From Phymatolithon calcareum (taxonomy: Eukaryota > Rhodophyta > Florideophyceae > Hapalidiales), in assembly GCA_977006965.1 (NCBI GenBank), contig OZ345383.1:1178001-1242000 (forward strand): 64,000 bases of DNA, in the 5' to 3' direction. The notes under the pieces are model-generated. The model had not been told where the DNA came from. It made no database searches and saw nothing but the letters and a program-made list of their open reading frames with translations. Below, piece by piece: positions 1 through 11,406 of the stretch (position 1 is its first letter; each line of letters opens with the position of its first letter). The translations under genes and the position numbers were made by a program.

Positions 1-1096
1 TTCTTGCCCGATTGTTCGCGTCGATAGCCTCAGTGACGGTTCCAATGGAGTTGAGCTTAAGCAGCACGGCGTTACATTCGTTATTCTCCACAGCTCGATC
101 AATTAATTCCGGATTGGACGCGAGCAGATCATCACCGACAATTTGGATCATTTCGCTCAGCTCGCCGGTCATCTTTGAATAACTCTCAAAGTCCTCCGAA
201 TGGAACGGATCTTCAATGGAGATGACATCATACGTGGCTGCGAACTCCTTATACATGCGCAACATCTCTTCCGCAGTTTTAAAGTTTACCGCATCGTTCT
301 TCCCAGTCTTAAACCCAAGGTTGTACCGCCTCTTCTCCGGAAGCCACATCTCTGTTGCGGCCACATCTATGGCAATTTGAACGGTGTCCGAATGCCCTGC
401 TGCCGTGATAGCGTCTTTCACCAATTTGAGTGCTTCAGAATTGCTTTTGATGCCCGGCTCAAACCCGCCCTCATCGCCCACCGTCGTGGCGCCCGATCCG
501 TACTTGCTGCTAATGAGTTGCTTCAATTTGTGATAGATTTCGACACCAATCTCCATCGCCTCCGAGTAGTTCATCGCACCGGTCGGAAGCACCATGAATT
601 CTTTGATGGATAACAGGTTGCTTGAGCCTTTGCCACCGCTGAGAACGTTGAAACACGGCACAGGAAGCATAATTGTTGGGTTACCAGCCAGATTGTTCAG
701 GTGTTTGTACAACGGGATACCCTTCTTGGCTGCCCCGGCACGGCAGACGGCCATGGATGCGCCAAGAATAGAGTTTGCACCGATTCGGCCCTTCTTCATG
801 TCCACACTTCCGTCGAGGTCGATCAGCGCCTGGTCAATTCCCTCCTGATCGGTGGGATCCATGCCGGTGATCGTGACGGCGATCTCATTATTAATGTTTT
901 TCAACGCCTTCGACACACCCTTTCCCGAGAACTTATCCTCGCCATCACGCAGCTCCTGTGCCTCGTTCTTGCTCTCACCACCCGCGGGTACTATGGCGCG
1001 AAACACACCGTCGCTAGTCTCCACCTCGACTTCAACGGTGGGGTATCCCTTCGAGTCGTACACGAGACGTCCACGTACGTCCTGAATGCGCGACAT
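1..1096 (-). CDS. Enolase-like protein, partial (C-terminus beyond window)
   Basis: Enolase superfamily. True enolase converts 2-phosphoglycerate to phosphoenolpyruvate in glycolysis. From the ATG at 1096-1094 the frame reads 365 residues without a stop to the window edge; yeast enolase has about 436, so roughly 70 C-terminal residues are missing. The N-terminus (RGRLVYDSKGYPTVEVEVET) and the motifs VGDEGGF, IAIDVAATE, SIEDPF, VGDDLLASNPE and LLKLNSIGTVTEA align well, so the metal-binding Asp/Glu positions and the catalytic-base Lys position are kept. Two sites are unusual. The mobile loop normally reading VPSGASTGxHEA is VPAGGESKNEA, one residue shorter and without the Mg-binding Ser and the loop His. 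The NGGSHAGN segment is SGGKGSSN, without its His. I infer a divergent or possibly catalytically altered paralog rather than the housekeeping enzyme. No intron is visible. Confidence 0.85.
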   Translation of the reverse strand, partial: MSRIQDVRGRLVYDSKGYPTVEVEVETSDGVFRAIVPAGGESKNEAQELRDGEDKFSGKGVSKALKNINNEIAVTITGMDPTDQEGIDQALIDLDGSVDMKKGRIGANSILGASMAVCRAGAAKKGIPLYKHLNNLAGNPTIMLPVPCFNVLSGGKGSSNLLSIKEFMVLPTGAMNYSEAMEIGVEIYHKLKQLISSKYGSGATTVGDEGGFEPGIKSNSEALKLVKDAITAAGHSDTVQIAIDVAATEMWLPEKRRYNLGFKTGKNDAVNFKTAEEMLRMYKEFAATYDVISIEDPFHSEDFESYSKMTGELSEMIQIVGDDLLASNPELIDRAVENNECNAVLLKLNSIGTVTEAIDANNRAR

Positions 1097-4000
1097 TGCA
1101 GATCGGGATTGCTTATACCGATGTTGTGTGGAGTCGGCACAATGGAGCGGTTCGACGACTTCAATGGTCCTCGAGCGGTGCACCCACGACCAAGGATTGA
1201 CAAAGTAAGTTGAATCTGAACATATCAGACACGTAATCCACGTCGTTTCCCACTGATATCTAACCGAAATATTCTAAAAATTATGAATTTTGATACCGGT
1301 ATCGATTTTGGCGACTTACACTAGCCAGTCATCGTATGAGCAAGAAATTTATTAGCAAATTTTGCTATAAATAGAAACCAACTTTTTTGAAAAGTATCAA
1401 GAGCTCCATCAATTTGCTAAAGGCCTTTAGGAATCATCGCTATAGTTAACCGTCGGTATAAGGATGATCTTGAGGAAACCGAACACTACTAGTTTCTATT
1501 GTACGGACGTCCTCAATTGAGGCAATATTAATAACAAAAAAGAATAATGTGAATGGGATGGAACTGTTTTTTGGCGGCCTCATTAAGAACGAACACACTT
1601 TCTTCTGTACTCGGAAATTGCAATTTGTTTGACCACAGGGAGTAATGTTCAATCGTTGACCGGAACGAATCAGTGCCATGATGCGGCAAGAGAACGATGC
1701 TCGACGGCGAGTCAGTGCTCCCGTTCATACCAAATCAACCGCAGTAGAAAGTCTGGAAGAGTGCTCCAAACTCTACAGTACCCTGACAAAAGCGAATGGG
1801 ACGGTTCTGGAAGCCCTCACTGGGCAAAGTAGCGGTCGTTCCAATGCTACTTTGCGACAAAAGTGAATCTTGGTCCACCAACCGTCGCGAAAATCAAAGC
1901 TAAAGACCATCAAGATTATATATGTCAAGCCAGGGAATAACTGCTGGTGAAGAAGAAGCGCCGCTCAAAGTCAGACTGAGTTGCCACCGGCAAGAAGATG
2001 CATTGGCGCCTGACACTCAGGTGAGGCTTAACTACGAAAAGAGCTCCTGAGGATATCGAACGCATTCCTGCGCGTTTTCCTATCGAAAGCAATCTCAATG
2101 ACTTTTCTAGCCCCTTAGAAAACCAGAGAAAATTTGATCACTTAGCTCCTGGCGTCCTGGCCTATGCTCTGCTCGGGCCTCGGGACTAGACATCACAAGC
2201 GCTTCGGATCTCATCACCCCTGGTCACCCACTTGATGCTCCTGTGCAAGAGGTCAAGCGCTTCGGACGAGGGGTTCTTCTGTCAATCGGCGGAATAATTT
2301 TTATCCAGTGCTGCTCAGTGGATACCACTGAACGCAATAGAAATCTTCGAAACTGGTGGAATTGGATCTGGCACTCAATACGACTATTTCTTGGTAATGC
2401 GCCCCCAGTCTCAACTAAAAATTGCTCAAATGCTTCTGAGTCGGTTCTGTTCTGACTCATTTTTCAAATGTCCCGACGGCCGAGATGCTTCCCCAAATGG
2501 ATCTGAAACTCGTTGGAGTTATTTAAACGGCAACCAAAAAATTCGATGGATTTTCTCTCCATAATCGAGCTCTCTGAGATAGGACATTGTGTCTCCGTGT
2601 TGCATGTGTGCTGGGATGAGGTCCGTTAATTATGTCTCTAACGCAGTTGGGCGGACATCGCAGTTACTAAATATTGACTCTAGCATGGAAGTGGATCCCT
2701 CGTTGGCGTCAGCCGGATTATGGATATGTCCTTGTTGGTCTATCAACACCACAACCAGAAGTATGCAAAATTTTCGCATACTTCTACTCCGCATGCTCTC
2801 AAATTGACAGGCAGAATCTCTGCCGGCAGTACAGTATGTGTCTTTGATTGCTGCTAGCTGTATTCCAAAGCTCAAGTTTCAGGAAGAATTGGCGAAGAAA
2901 CATGGCTACAACTCAGAAGACTCGCACTACACTCGACGTCACTCCGTCACTCCATCACCCCGAACCCGACATTTTTGTCAGGAGTGGAGTTGGCACTCAT
3001 AAAACGCCCACGAGGAGGAAACGGAAGACTGTGGATGAAGAATTACCCCCTTCTATCTATCAAAATAGATGCCTAACTTTGAAAAATATAGAAGGCGAAG
3101 CTCTCCTCCTAGCTGACTTGACGGAGCTCTGATTTACGTATGTGGTATATCTACTGTACTGTATTTCCCCTACGGAAAGTGTCTACATGTATTACATGAG
3201 CTCCTCTACCTGGCACCACGAAGAAAGGAAGAAGAAGAAAAGTAGATTCTATTTCCAAGTTTCCGACGCATTTGCTGACGCTTGGAGCAAATTTTCGAGT
3301 GACAACAAAATTCGGTTTGATTCTGTCCGAGGAAGAATTTCTTATGGTGGGTGTTCCACAGGTCGGTGGTGTACACACACCCACTTCTGGTCCCCTGAGG
3401 GGCCTCGTTGAGGAAAATGAGTCCACGTTCATGTGTCACGCGGGGAGCACCACGAAGAGAAGCGGATTGTGTATTTTCAATAAGTTCTGGCTTCTTGTAA
3501 ACTGCTAATTAGCAGTATTCGATTTACTATTTTCTTTCAAAAAAGTATGATACCGGTCTCCCATTGTGCAATTTGAAATGCATGCGAAACAATCGTGATC
3601 GTCAGGTAACACCGTCTTGCTCCGGGGAGCAAGGTGTTACCTAATTTTTCAAAACGCTTCAATGATGCACGAAATGCCGCCTGTCCAATGGTTTGTTAGC
3701 GTGCACCCGAAACATTTCGGAAAGATGCTTATCTGCCGGTATACAGGCGTAAGCAGCTTTCAGTAGAGTACACTCTAAACTATATTGCAATGTTCCTGGA
3801 CAAGGGTTTCAAGGAAATGGGATATCTCTTACGGCATGCCAATGCCTAGTCAATGCAAATTGGTAGGGTAAATTAATTGCTTTCTTGGAGTCGTAGTGGA
3901 CCTTAGCCGTTCACTACAGTAGTACTTTTCATTGAGGATATCAAATAAAAACCTTCCTCGGGCCGTTTCGAGAAGTGGGAGGTAGCGGGAATGCCGACGT

Positions 4001-5365
4001 TGAAAGGGATACCAGCCGGTTGAGGGTGATTAAAAGCCAGTTGGTCGGTGGAAAATTTTTTAATGGACGAGGCTGATACGGAACCACAGAAAAGTTGCGC
4101 AAAGGTCTGCACGCGGTACGAGTGTCACCGTATGGTGCACTGAAGGGCAGCCACAGTGTACAGTGCGCAGATGGGAAAAAAGTTTTTCGGATTAACCAGA
4201 CCAATCTCTGCTGGTGGTCGAAGAGATAAAGAAAAGTCTTTCCATCCTCCAACTGCAGTGCACAGAGATAGGATAAAGTACGATAAGATCGCATACTGTA
4301 GGGCTAGCACCGAGTGCTACAGTGAACTTTACTGCTGTCCTCGAGGCAGCAATTTTCTCCATGGGAGCGTGACGCTTCGATGACGCGTCTCGATGCAGTC
4401 AGACAGCTGTCTGTTATATTTGTAAATTGCATACTTGTCGCATTAGAATTCGAGGCTTGTTGAATTAGTTCTGATTGACTTTGTTTATTATATATGTGTT
4501 CATAAATATATCAGGAAGAGCACAAAGTGCCAGTCCCGGAAATCTATTTTTCAGTAAAAACTTAGCTCGAAAACGCACAACCTTAAAAAGTGGACAATCG
4601 TAAACGACAATATATTTCAAGCATAACATATCACTACATTATTATTGGCCAAAGGCTGTAGCTAATGTGCTTGATTCGTCAGAACAGAATAATCTCGAAT
4701 CTGTGCAGTATTGTTTTTCCTGCTCCGTCCCTGCCCGTACAGTACACCAGGGACACACGGCTTTTTTCGCCAGTTTGACCACTTTTTAACGCCTTCAGGG
4801 GAAAGAAAATCCGGAACCTGTGACATGTCACGCTCTCGTGAGAGCTCAATTCACAAAATTTTTTTGATTGTACAGCCACACGCACCGTCGCAGCAGACGT
4901 GTAAACAGCTTGAAAACAATGTTTCAGCAATCCTATTGAAACAACCGGAACCACCGAAAAATAACGCAAAATCCATCTTTCGAATAGACAGCGACCGCTT
5001 CTGTTCCCCAGCGCGAACAAGAAAACATTCATCGGGCCACGGCGCAGCCAGTTTCATTTGTCCCCCATAACGCCTGTGCGCAACCAACCACCACAGGTGC
5101 ACGAGTGTTCTGTTCGGCCTGCCCCCTTTGTGAACTTATTGTTAACTGAAACCTACATTACACGCTGTACTCAATTCCGCTTTAGACGGAATCTCGGGCA
5201 ACATCCGAGCTCCGCTTTCCCATTTCCTCTTGCGCCGGCTTCATCCGCGCGCAGCGCATCCACCGTCTCGACCTCCGGCGGCATCACTTGCGTCCCGTCA
5301 CGCCTCATATGCACCTCGCCGGTAAGACAATTCGTCCTGTTCTGTGCTGATCGACCTCTCGCGCC
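1097..5365. other. Long intergenic region, no gene recognised
   Basis: No open frame here resembles a known family. The longest are under 120 codons and overlap open frames on the other strand. The left end should hold the promoter of the enolase-like gene and the right end (about 4.7-5.36 kb) the promoter and 5' UTR of the channel gene. Short inverted repeats occur, for example 9-bp arms at 1825-1833/1846-1854 and the strong hairpin at 3604-3642. A 94-codon frame at 2848-3132 encodes a basic RRKRK stretch but matches nothing I know. Confidence 0.5.
3604..3642. repeat. Intergenic hairpin, 17-bp arms
   Basis: Inverted repeat: left arm AGGTAACACC + TTGCTCC, right arm GGAGCAA + GGTGTTACCT, separated by two bases and interrupted only by a 3-nt bulge (GTC) in the left arm. 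It lies far from any recognised coding region. Role unknown. Confidence 0.7.
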
Positions 5366-8300
5366 ATGGACCCGGTGCAGCAAGCCGAGCTATGGATCTT
5401 CATACGAGATGCAGTGTGGATATCGGTTGCCACCTATGTCGGCGTCCTCGTTCTCGCCGCTGCGCGCGATATCACACGTCAACAGCTCGCCAAGATGCAT
5501 TACGAACCATCGCGTGTCTTCTCCCTTCGCACCTGGCGACGCAAGATATCCTCGACGTATGGTGATACCCGCGGCTTTTTCTATGTCGAACTCTTCCGCT
5601 TTCTAAGTAACCTCATCGTATGTGGAATCTACGTTTATTCAACTTACCGCCGCCAGGTTTCCAACTACATAGCGCTGATCAACCACCTTTTTGGATTTGT
5701 CTTTGCCCTGGATATCATTTTCGGTACCATTTTTGCATCATCGGCGGTGCTGTTCATTTTCAGTTACGCCCGCTTCTTGCAGGTCTTCTCGCTCCCGTCC
5801 CTGTTTCTCGCTCGTGGCAATAGTGCTTTTCTGCATTTCGGCTTTCTTCGTGCATTTTCCGCCTACGACAGTTACATCAGAATGGAACGTCGCATGGTTT
5901 TGCTTCCGTTTGCTCCGAAAAAGTTTGCGTTTCGCCTCTTCTTCCAATGTCTCACGCTCTTCTATGTCCTCGCAGCGGGCATCCAAATGCTTGAGATTCC
6001 GGGCGATTTGCTTGATGCAAAATTTGTTGAGCTGAATCCCTGGAACTTTTTCAATTGCATTTATTATGTAATTGTCACCTTGTCCACCGTCGGTTACGGT
6101 GATATTTCCCCCAACACCATTCAGGGTCGCGTCTACACTATTTTTATGATCATCATCGGTATCATTGTGTTCACCAACATTATTGGAGAAATTGTTGCCG
6201 AAACGAGACGTCAGCGTGGCGACGGCTCCTACAGTGATCGAATGGACACGCGTCACGTCATTGTATCAGGTACTCCAACTCTCGACGATCTCGTGCATTT
6301 TGTTACCGAATTCTATGCGGATCCCCGACACTCAAATGAAAACTGCGTTATCGTGGTGCTCGTGGGGAAGCCGAAATGGACGGATATAGAGTGGTACAGG
6401 CACGTTGCACGAAATCATTTCTTGCAGAACCACATTATTTACCTCGTTGGGGAATTAAGAAGTTCAGGAGACCTTGAACGGGCAGGCATTAATACCGCTG
6501 ATGCTGTTTTCATTCTTACGTCCCCAGCTTCCAGTGGTGATCCATCCAACCAGGACTCGCAAACCGTCATGAGCGCTCTTGCGATCCGCAACGTCCGCAC
6601 GGATCTTCCAATTTACTCGCAAACCCTTCTGGATGACTCTAACACTCAAATCAGTGTAGCGATGAAGACCCCGAGGTTTCATTTTCCGGAACCAGACCTG
6701 CTTCACCGTTCAAAAATGGACAAATCTGCTATGTACCGCGGCATATACGAGGACACCCTTCGTCTGGAGCGTGAGAATTTGCCGGCCGCGTTCCGTGTGC
6801 GCGAGAGTGTAGATGCGACTAATGCAAACGACGTGCGACAAGAGGGCACAATAAATCCCCGGAGTTACAAGACCGATCTTGAACGTTCCGAATTTGTGTG
6901 CTTGCAGCAGCTCTATTCCGCTCTTCTGGTAGCAAATATCAAGGCAAATGGTGTTGGGACGCTTTGCACGAACATGTATTTGGATAACCCGGATAATTAC
7001 CACGGTCCACAAGCGGACAATGCCCACGGACCATCCACCGCTCGGTGGTTACAGGAGTATCATCTTGGCGCAGCGTGCTCGATCACCCACGCTATTATTC
7101 CAGAGAGTCTTGATGGTGTTCGAATTGATAAGGTTGCTTGTCTGCTCTTTCGACGAGGTATTATCGTTGTGGGGACGCAAAAGCGCGACCAGCTAACTGT
7201 GTCCACTGTTCTGACGACGGAAACTGAATTGGTCGCTGGCGATCTGGGACTCTTCCTCACATACCTGGACATTAAACATATATCCACGGCTCTCCATCTT
7301 GTCGGTCACGAGTATGCGATGCACACCCATTACGTGATATGTCGTATTTTCAAGCAACAGAGAGAAATACCCGAGCAAATCCTGGTAGCAGACACACTTC
7401 GCCGAAAGCGCTCAAGGAGACAAGCAAGTCTCGCAAGTCTCCCAGCATTTGCGATCAAGTATCAAGTGGACCGAACGCCCCGAACAAGAAAATCGTACCC
7501 GTACTCGCGCGGAATGCGACTGGAAGATAGCAAGTACGCAGCAGCAAGTCAGTCGTTCGAGTTTGGAAGCGTTGCCCGGCCTGAGTTAGACCACTATCCG
7601 AGCTCAGACGGTCCGCTTGACAATTCAATTTTAGACTTTCCGAGCTCCTTTCCCGTGCGGCAGAGCCGAAGCAGCCCTGAGTTCCCCGAAGAGCTCTCAG
7701 ACCACGTCATCGTTGCGATGGAAGGCAGAACTCCGCTCGAAAATCTCCCGTTCTTTCTGAAACTCTTGTGGCACAAAGACGAGCGCCGCGCGGAAATTGG
7801 TCGCCCCAACGTCCCAGTCGTCGTCATTCATCCACATGTACCGAAAGAGGTTCGCGAGATATTCCGTGAAGTCGACGGAAAGTCCCTCTTTTTTGTGAGT
7901 GGGTCGCCAGCGGCTCGTCACTCTTGGAACCTTGCGTCACTTAGTACTGCGAGGTCTGTTGCGACCATGGCGGATTATACACAGGAAGCACAAGTCTCCG
8001 ACGGGCGCACTGTCTACACACTGCTCACGCTCGATGCTATGACAACACCCAAGCAGAACTTGTTTATTTGTTCCGAGCTTATTGACGAACAATCGTTAGA
8101 GCTGCTGCGCGAGCCTTCGCACCCTCGGCGACGCGGCGCTCGGCTCGGAAACCCCTTCCTTCGCCACTCTGCGTCGACTGCGGCGTTCACACCTAACGCG
8201 CCAAACAGTGACGATGAGGAGCATCTATCGGAGGAGAACGACGAGAGTGGGAAGAAAGATGAAGTTACAAATAATGTCGACGCTGAAACGAGCACGCCCA

Positions 8301-9418
8301 CTGCACCAACTCCCCCTGGTCCTCCGGTGGCTGCAATGTACGACTCTGATGACTTTGACTCTGAATGTACTTCGACGGCGAGCGTACCTGCTAGCGTTAA
8401 GGAAGAGGTGTGTGCAACGAATGCGTTATTCAGTTCACCGATAACGAACGGCGTCGACATGGATCAATCAAAACGACCCGGAGCATCGCGTGCCAAACGC
8501 GAGAAATTGTTTGCGCGCTTTCGGTTCACGTCTGGTGAACTTCTTGTCCACTCCACAGCCGATACCTTGCTCGTGCGTGAGTACGCGGAGCCGGGCTTCG
8601 TCAAGTTTATAACAGGGCTGGTTGGAGCAGATTCTTCATCACCAGGGCAGAAAATCCGACTCGTACGAATCCCGAAATCTCTATTTCGTGAGTACAACTT
8701 GATGAACGGACAGCGACTAGTGGAGTACGGAATTGTGTTCGAACGATTGGTCGCTCTCGGTGTAACTCCACTCGGCCTTTACAGATCCGGGGATGCCCCA
8801 GCGCGATTGCCCAAAAGCAAAAGGTCAAAACGAGGTAATCAGGTCATAGCTGAGGCTGGCATGATCAATGTGCCACTTGGCACGAAGACCCCGAAGCGTA
8901 AAGTCATTGGAATGCGACCGATCAAGGCACTTGTGAGGCATGGACAAGATGTACTGCCAAATAATGTGCTGCAGCGACGCGGGCAAAAGGAGCTTCTCGG
9001 TGCTGTAACTCCTCAAATGGGGGCGCCGAACTGGGCGAAGAAGAATGTTAGTTCGGATGTAGCGTCAACCCGTAGCGAAAAGAAGCAGGAAGCGGTACCA
9101 GCAGTGGAGTCGCAGGATGAGTCGATTAATGGAGGCCCGCCTGATCCCACGGATTCCAATACGTCACAAAGTCTTCCGGCCATTGGGCCGGTGAAAAGAC
9201 CTTCAAGGGTTGTGGATGACTTTCATGATTTGCAACCCATGCATGATGTGGAGGGGAATCTACTGCCGTATGTATACACAATGCCTGATATCAACACGCT
9301 TGTGGCCGAGACCGACGGGGTGTATATTTTGTGTGACCCTCTGTTCGAGCTTCCAAGGAATTGGCCGAGGCCACGCTCCGACAGCCCGACTGGAGTGTCC
9401 ATGCCGTCCGATATGTAG
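5366..9418 (+). CDS. Slo/BK-like potassium channel with two RCK domains
   Basis: Predicted plasma-membrane or endomembrane K+ channel of 1350 residues in one exon, ATG at 5366, TAG stop. An extra N-terminal hydrophobic segment (about residues 11-33) resembles S0 of Slo channels. S1-S4 follow to about 170, S5 at 188-210, the pore helix and filter TVGYGD at 241-246, and S6 at 255-277. The first RCK domain starts near RHVIVSG (296) and the second near DHVIVAMEG (about residue 775). The end of RCK2 has the Slo-like signature IVFERLVALGVTPLGLYRSG. The S4 region keeps the FLRAF motif but lacks the further spaced arginines of animal BK, so voltage sensing may be weak. A low-complexity acidic/Pro-rich linker lies inside RCK2 and there is a long basic tail. 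Gating ions would be Ca2+, Na+ or H+ by family analogy; no obvious Ca-bowl is visible. Confidence 0.88.
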   Translation: MDPVQQAELWIFIRDAVWISVATYVGVLVLAAARDITRQQLAKMHYEPSRVFSLRTWRRKISSTYGDTRGFFYVELFRFLSNLIVCGIYVYSTYRRQVSNYIALINHLFGFVFALDIIFGTIFASSAVLFIFSYARFLQVFSLPSLFLARGNSAFLHFGFLRAFSAYDSYIRMERRMVLLPFAPKKFAFRLFFQCLTLFYVLAAGIQMLEIPGDLLDAKFVELNPWNFFNCIYYVIVTLSTVGYGDISPNTIQGRVYTIFMIIIGIIVFTNIIGEIVAETRRQRGDGSYSDRMDTRHVIVSGTPTLDDLVHFVTEFYADPRHSNENCVIVVLVGKPKWTDIEWYRHVARNHFLQNHIIYLVGELRSSGDLERAGINTADAVFILTSPASSGDPSNQDSQTVMSALAIRNVRTDLPIYSQTLLDDSNTQISVAMKTPRFHFPEPDLLHRSKMDKSAMYRGIYEDTLRLERENLPAAFRVRESVDATNANDVRQEGTINPRSYKTDLERSEFVCLQQLYSALLVANIKANGVGTLCTNMYLDNPDNYHGPQADNAHGPSTARWLQEYHLGAACSITHAIIPESLDGVRIDKVACLLFRRGIIVVGTQKRDQLTVSTVLTTETELVAGDLGLFLTYLDIKHISTALHLVGHEYAMHTHYVICRIFKQQREIPEQILVADTLRRKRSRRQASLASLPAFAIKYQVDRTPRTRKSYPYSRGMRLEDSKYAAASQSFEFGSVARPELDHYPSSDGPLDNSILDFPSSFPVRQSRSSPEFPEELSDHVIVAMEGRTPLENLPFFLKLLWHKDERRAEIGRPNVPVVVIHPHVPKEVREIFREVDGKSLFFVSGSPAARHSWNLASLSTARSVATMADYTQEAQVSDGRTVYTLLTLDAMTTPKQNLFICSELIDEQSLELLREPSHPRRRGARLGNPFLRHSASTAAFTPNAPNSDDEEHLSEENDESGKKDEVTNNVDAETSTPTAPTPPGPPVAAMYDSDDFDSECTSTASVPASVKEEVCATNALFSSPITNGVDMDQSKRPGASRAKREKLFARFRFTSGELLVHSTADTLLVREYAEPGFVKFITGLVGADSSSPGQKIRLVRIPKSLFREYNLMNGQRLVEYGIVFERLVALGVTPLGLYRSGDAPARLPKSKRSKRGNQVIAEAGMINVPLGTKTPKRKVIGMRPIKALVRHGQDVLPNNVLQRRGQKELLGAVTPQMGAPNWAKKNVSSDVASTRSEKKQEAVPAVESQDESINGGPPDPTDSNTSQSLPAIGPVKRPSRVVDDFHDLQPMHDVEGNLLPYVYTMPDINTLVAETDGVYILCDPLFELPRNWPRPRSDSPTGVSMPSDM

Positions 9419-10058
9419 TGTTGAAATGAACAAGTTGTTTCGAGTGTTGATACTAACGATAGTGTACTCGTATTGCCTCTCGTATTACTAAATGAAGATT
9501 AAAAAGTATTATGCACCGAAATTGAAGTGCCTCGCTATTGCTGGAGAAAAATCGGACGGGGTAGCCCGCACAGTAGCTGAACTCCACAAATGGCGGCCAT
9601 CAGGGAGCATGGCCAATATGGTATACTGTACCATCTTCCCGTGGCGAACGTTTGGATCGAATCTTGGCTGCGATCAGTATTTATATACATTGCTCTTCCG
9701 CGTCCCTTCAAAGACAGACATCCTCGGATATGAAAGTACAGTGCCACCAGGGGAAAGTCCCCTGGTGCCACACTTTGAACAAGTCCCTCCACCACCTGTT
9801 GAACACTGTAAGCCTGTTGTGAAAAATAATTTGGCAGACAGTATTGTAATTATGGTTGGACCAAATGCCACGTGTGAAGTTACTTCTGAATTTCCTTGAC
9901 CCTCCAGCATCCATACACTCAAGACTTGTAGCCTCGCACCTATTTCCCCGGGCGCACTGAACGCATCACAGCCCACACACCTCCAGCATCGACCACCAAC
10001 CAGAAGGGTTTCGCGTTGCAGATTGAGAAGGCTCTTTCGCGGTGATAAGGCCCTCGAA
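9419..10058. promoter_or_regulatory. Region between channel gene and RPT5
   Basis: About 640 bp holding the 3' end of the channel transcript and the 5' region of RPT5. A 135-codon frame at 9492-9899 resembles no family and spans a hairpin, so I do not call it a gene. The hairpin has 10-bp arms CACCAGGGGA/TCCCCTGGTG (9745-9754 and 9758-9767) with a 3-nt loop, extended by 3 bp beyond one mismatch. Confidence 0.4.
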
Positions 10059-11354
10059 ATGGCTCAGGGTCAGTTGCAAATTCTTGCGGGCATTGGCCAG
10101 GAGCTGATGCAGGATCAAGAACTGGATCAGGAAATTCTAAATGCATCAGCAGAGGAACTTCGCACGCGCACACGCCTGCTTGACGCCGAGGTCAACGTCC
10201 TGCGCACGGATGCACGCCGAATGCATCACGAAAAGACGCATATCTTGGAGAAAATTCGCGATAATAAAGAGAAGATTAAGCTCAACAAGCAACTGCCATA
10301 TCTGGTCGGCAATGTGGTTGAGATTCTCGACATCGAGGAGGAAGATGAGGAGGACGGGGCCAACGTTGACCTCGACTCGCAGCGAAAGGGCAAAGCAGTC
10401 GTCCTCAAAACTTCCACCCGACAGACCATATTTCTTCCGGTCATTGGTCTGGTAGCAGCGGAGGAGCTTCGGCCTGGCGACTTGGTTGGTGTGAACAAGG
10501 ACTCTTATCTTATTCTGGAAAAACTGCCCGCTGAGTATGATTCGCGCGTCAAGGCCATGGAGGTGGACGAAAAGCCGACGGAGACTTACGCAGAGGTGGG
10601 CGGTTTGGATAAACAGATCCAGGAGCTCATCGAGGCCGTCGTACTGCCATTGACGCACAAGGACAGGTTCGATGCGATCGGAATTCGGCCACCGAAGGGA
10701 GTTCTCATGTACGGACCTCCCGGTGTGGGAAAGACGCTGCTCGCGCGTGCGTGTGCCGCTCAGACAAATGCTACGTTCTTGAAATTGGCGGGTCCTCAAC
10801 TCGTGCAAATGTTCATTGGTGATGGTGCCAAGCTGGTACGCGACGCGTTCGCGCTTGCGAAGGAGAAGAGCCCGACTATTATTTTCATCGATGAGCTCGA
10901 CGCCATTGGAACGAAGCGTTTCGACTCCGAATTGAGCGGTGATCGTGAAGTGCAGCGTACCATGCTCGAGCTGCTCAACCAGTTGGACGGTTTTTCCAGC
11001 GACGACAACATCAAGGTCGTTGCTGCGACGAATCGTGTGGATATTCTAGACCCTGCCCTATTGCGTTCCGGGCGTATTGACAGAAAGATCGAGTTTGAGC
11101 TTCCCGACGAATCGGCGCGAACGCGAATTCTGCAGATCCATTCGCGAAAAATGAACGTCAGTAAGGACGTCAACTTCCAGGAAGTCGCGGCGCAATGTCA
11201 ACAATTTAACTCCGCGCAGCTAAAGGCGGTGACTGTCGAGGCTGGAATGCTTGCGCTGCGAAATGATAGGGACGAAATTGTACACGAGGACTTTGTGGAG
11301 GGCGTCATGGCAGTGCAGGCGAAGAAGAAGGGTTCACTTCATTTCTATTCATAA
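10059..11354 (+). CDS. RPT5: 26S proteasome regulatory ATPase RPT5 (subunit 6A)
   Basis: One of six AAA+ ATPases of the 19S base ring that unfold ubiquitinated substrates and push them into the 20S core. The ATG at 10059 gives 431 residues, matching the family's usual length; the frame is open 12 codons upstream but without an ATG. Features in order: N-terminal coiled coil, OB-fold region, Walker A GPPGVGKT (residues 219-226; Val where most relatives have Thr), pore loop QMFIGDGAK, Walker [15 protein letters not shown], and the second region of homology ending in [18 protein letters not shown]. The C-terminus FYS fits the HbYX motif that docks into the alpha-ring pocket and opens the gate. 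No introns. PSMB5, a subunit of the same complex, lies 3 kb downstream, but the intervening genes make co-transcription unlikely. Confidence 0.95.
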   Translation: MAQGQLQILAGIGQELMQDQELDQEILNASAEELRTRTRLLDAEVNVLRTDARRMHHEKTHILEKIRDNKEKIKLNKQLPYLVGNVVEILDIEEEDEEDGANVDLDSQRKGKAVVLKTSTRQTIFLPVIGLVAAEELRPGDLVGVNKDSYLILEKLPAEYDSRVKAMEVDEKPTETYAEVGGLDKQIQELIEAVVLPLTHKDRFDAIGIRPPKGVLMYGPPGVGKTLLARACAAQTNATFLKLAGPQLVQMFIGDGAKLVRDAFALAKEKSPTIIFIDELDAIGTKRFDSELSGDREVQRTMLELLNQLDGFSSDDNIKVVAATNRVDILDPALLRSGRIDRKIEFELPDESARTRILQIHSRKMNVSKDVNFQEVAAQCQQFNSAQLKAVTVEAGMLALRNDRDEIVHEDFVEGVMAVQAKKKGSLHFYS

Positions 11355-11406
11355 ACTTTTTGACTCTGGATTGTCCGATAAAGTTCTTGACGAGATGGGT
11401 GGCAGC

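Noticed and set aside
2848-3132. 94-codon frame with a basic RRKRK stretch
   Set aside because: No homology signal, codon pattern or neighbouring support; equally long frames lie around it on the other strand.
9492-9899. 135-codon open frame between the channel gene and RPT5
   Set aside because: It contains a hairpin, overlaps minus-strand frames, has no family features, and lies in what should be 3' UTR/promoter DNA.
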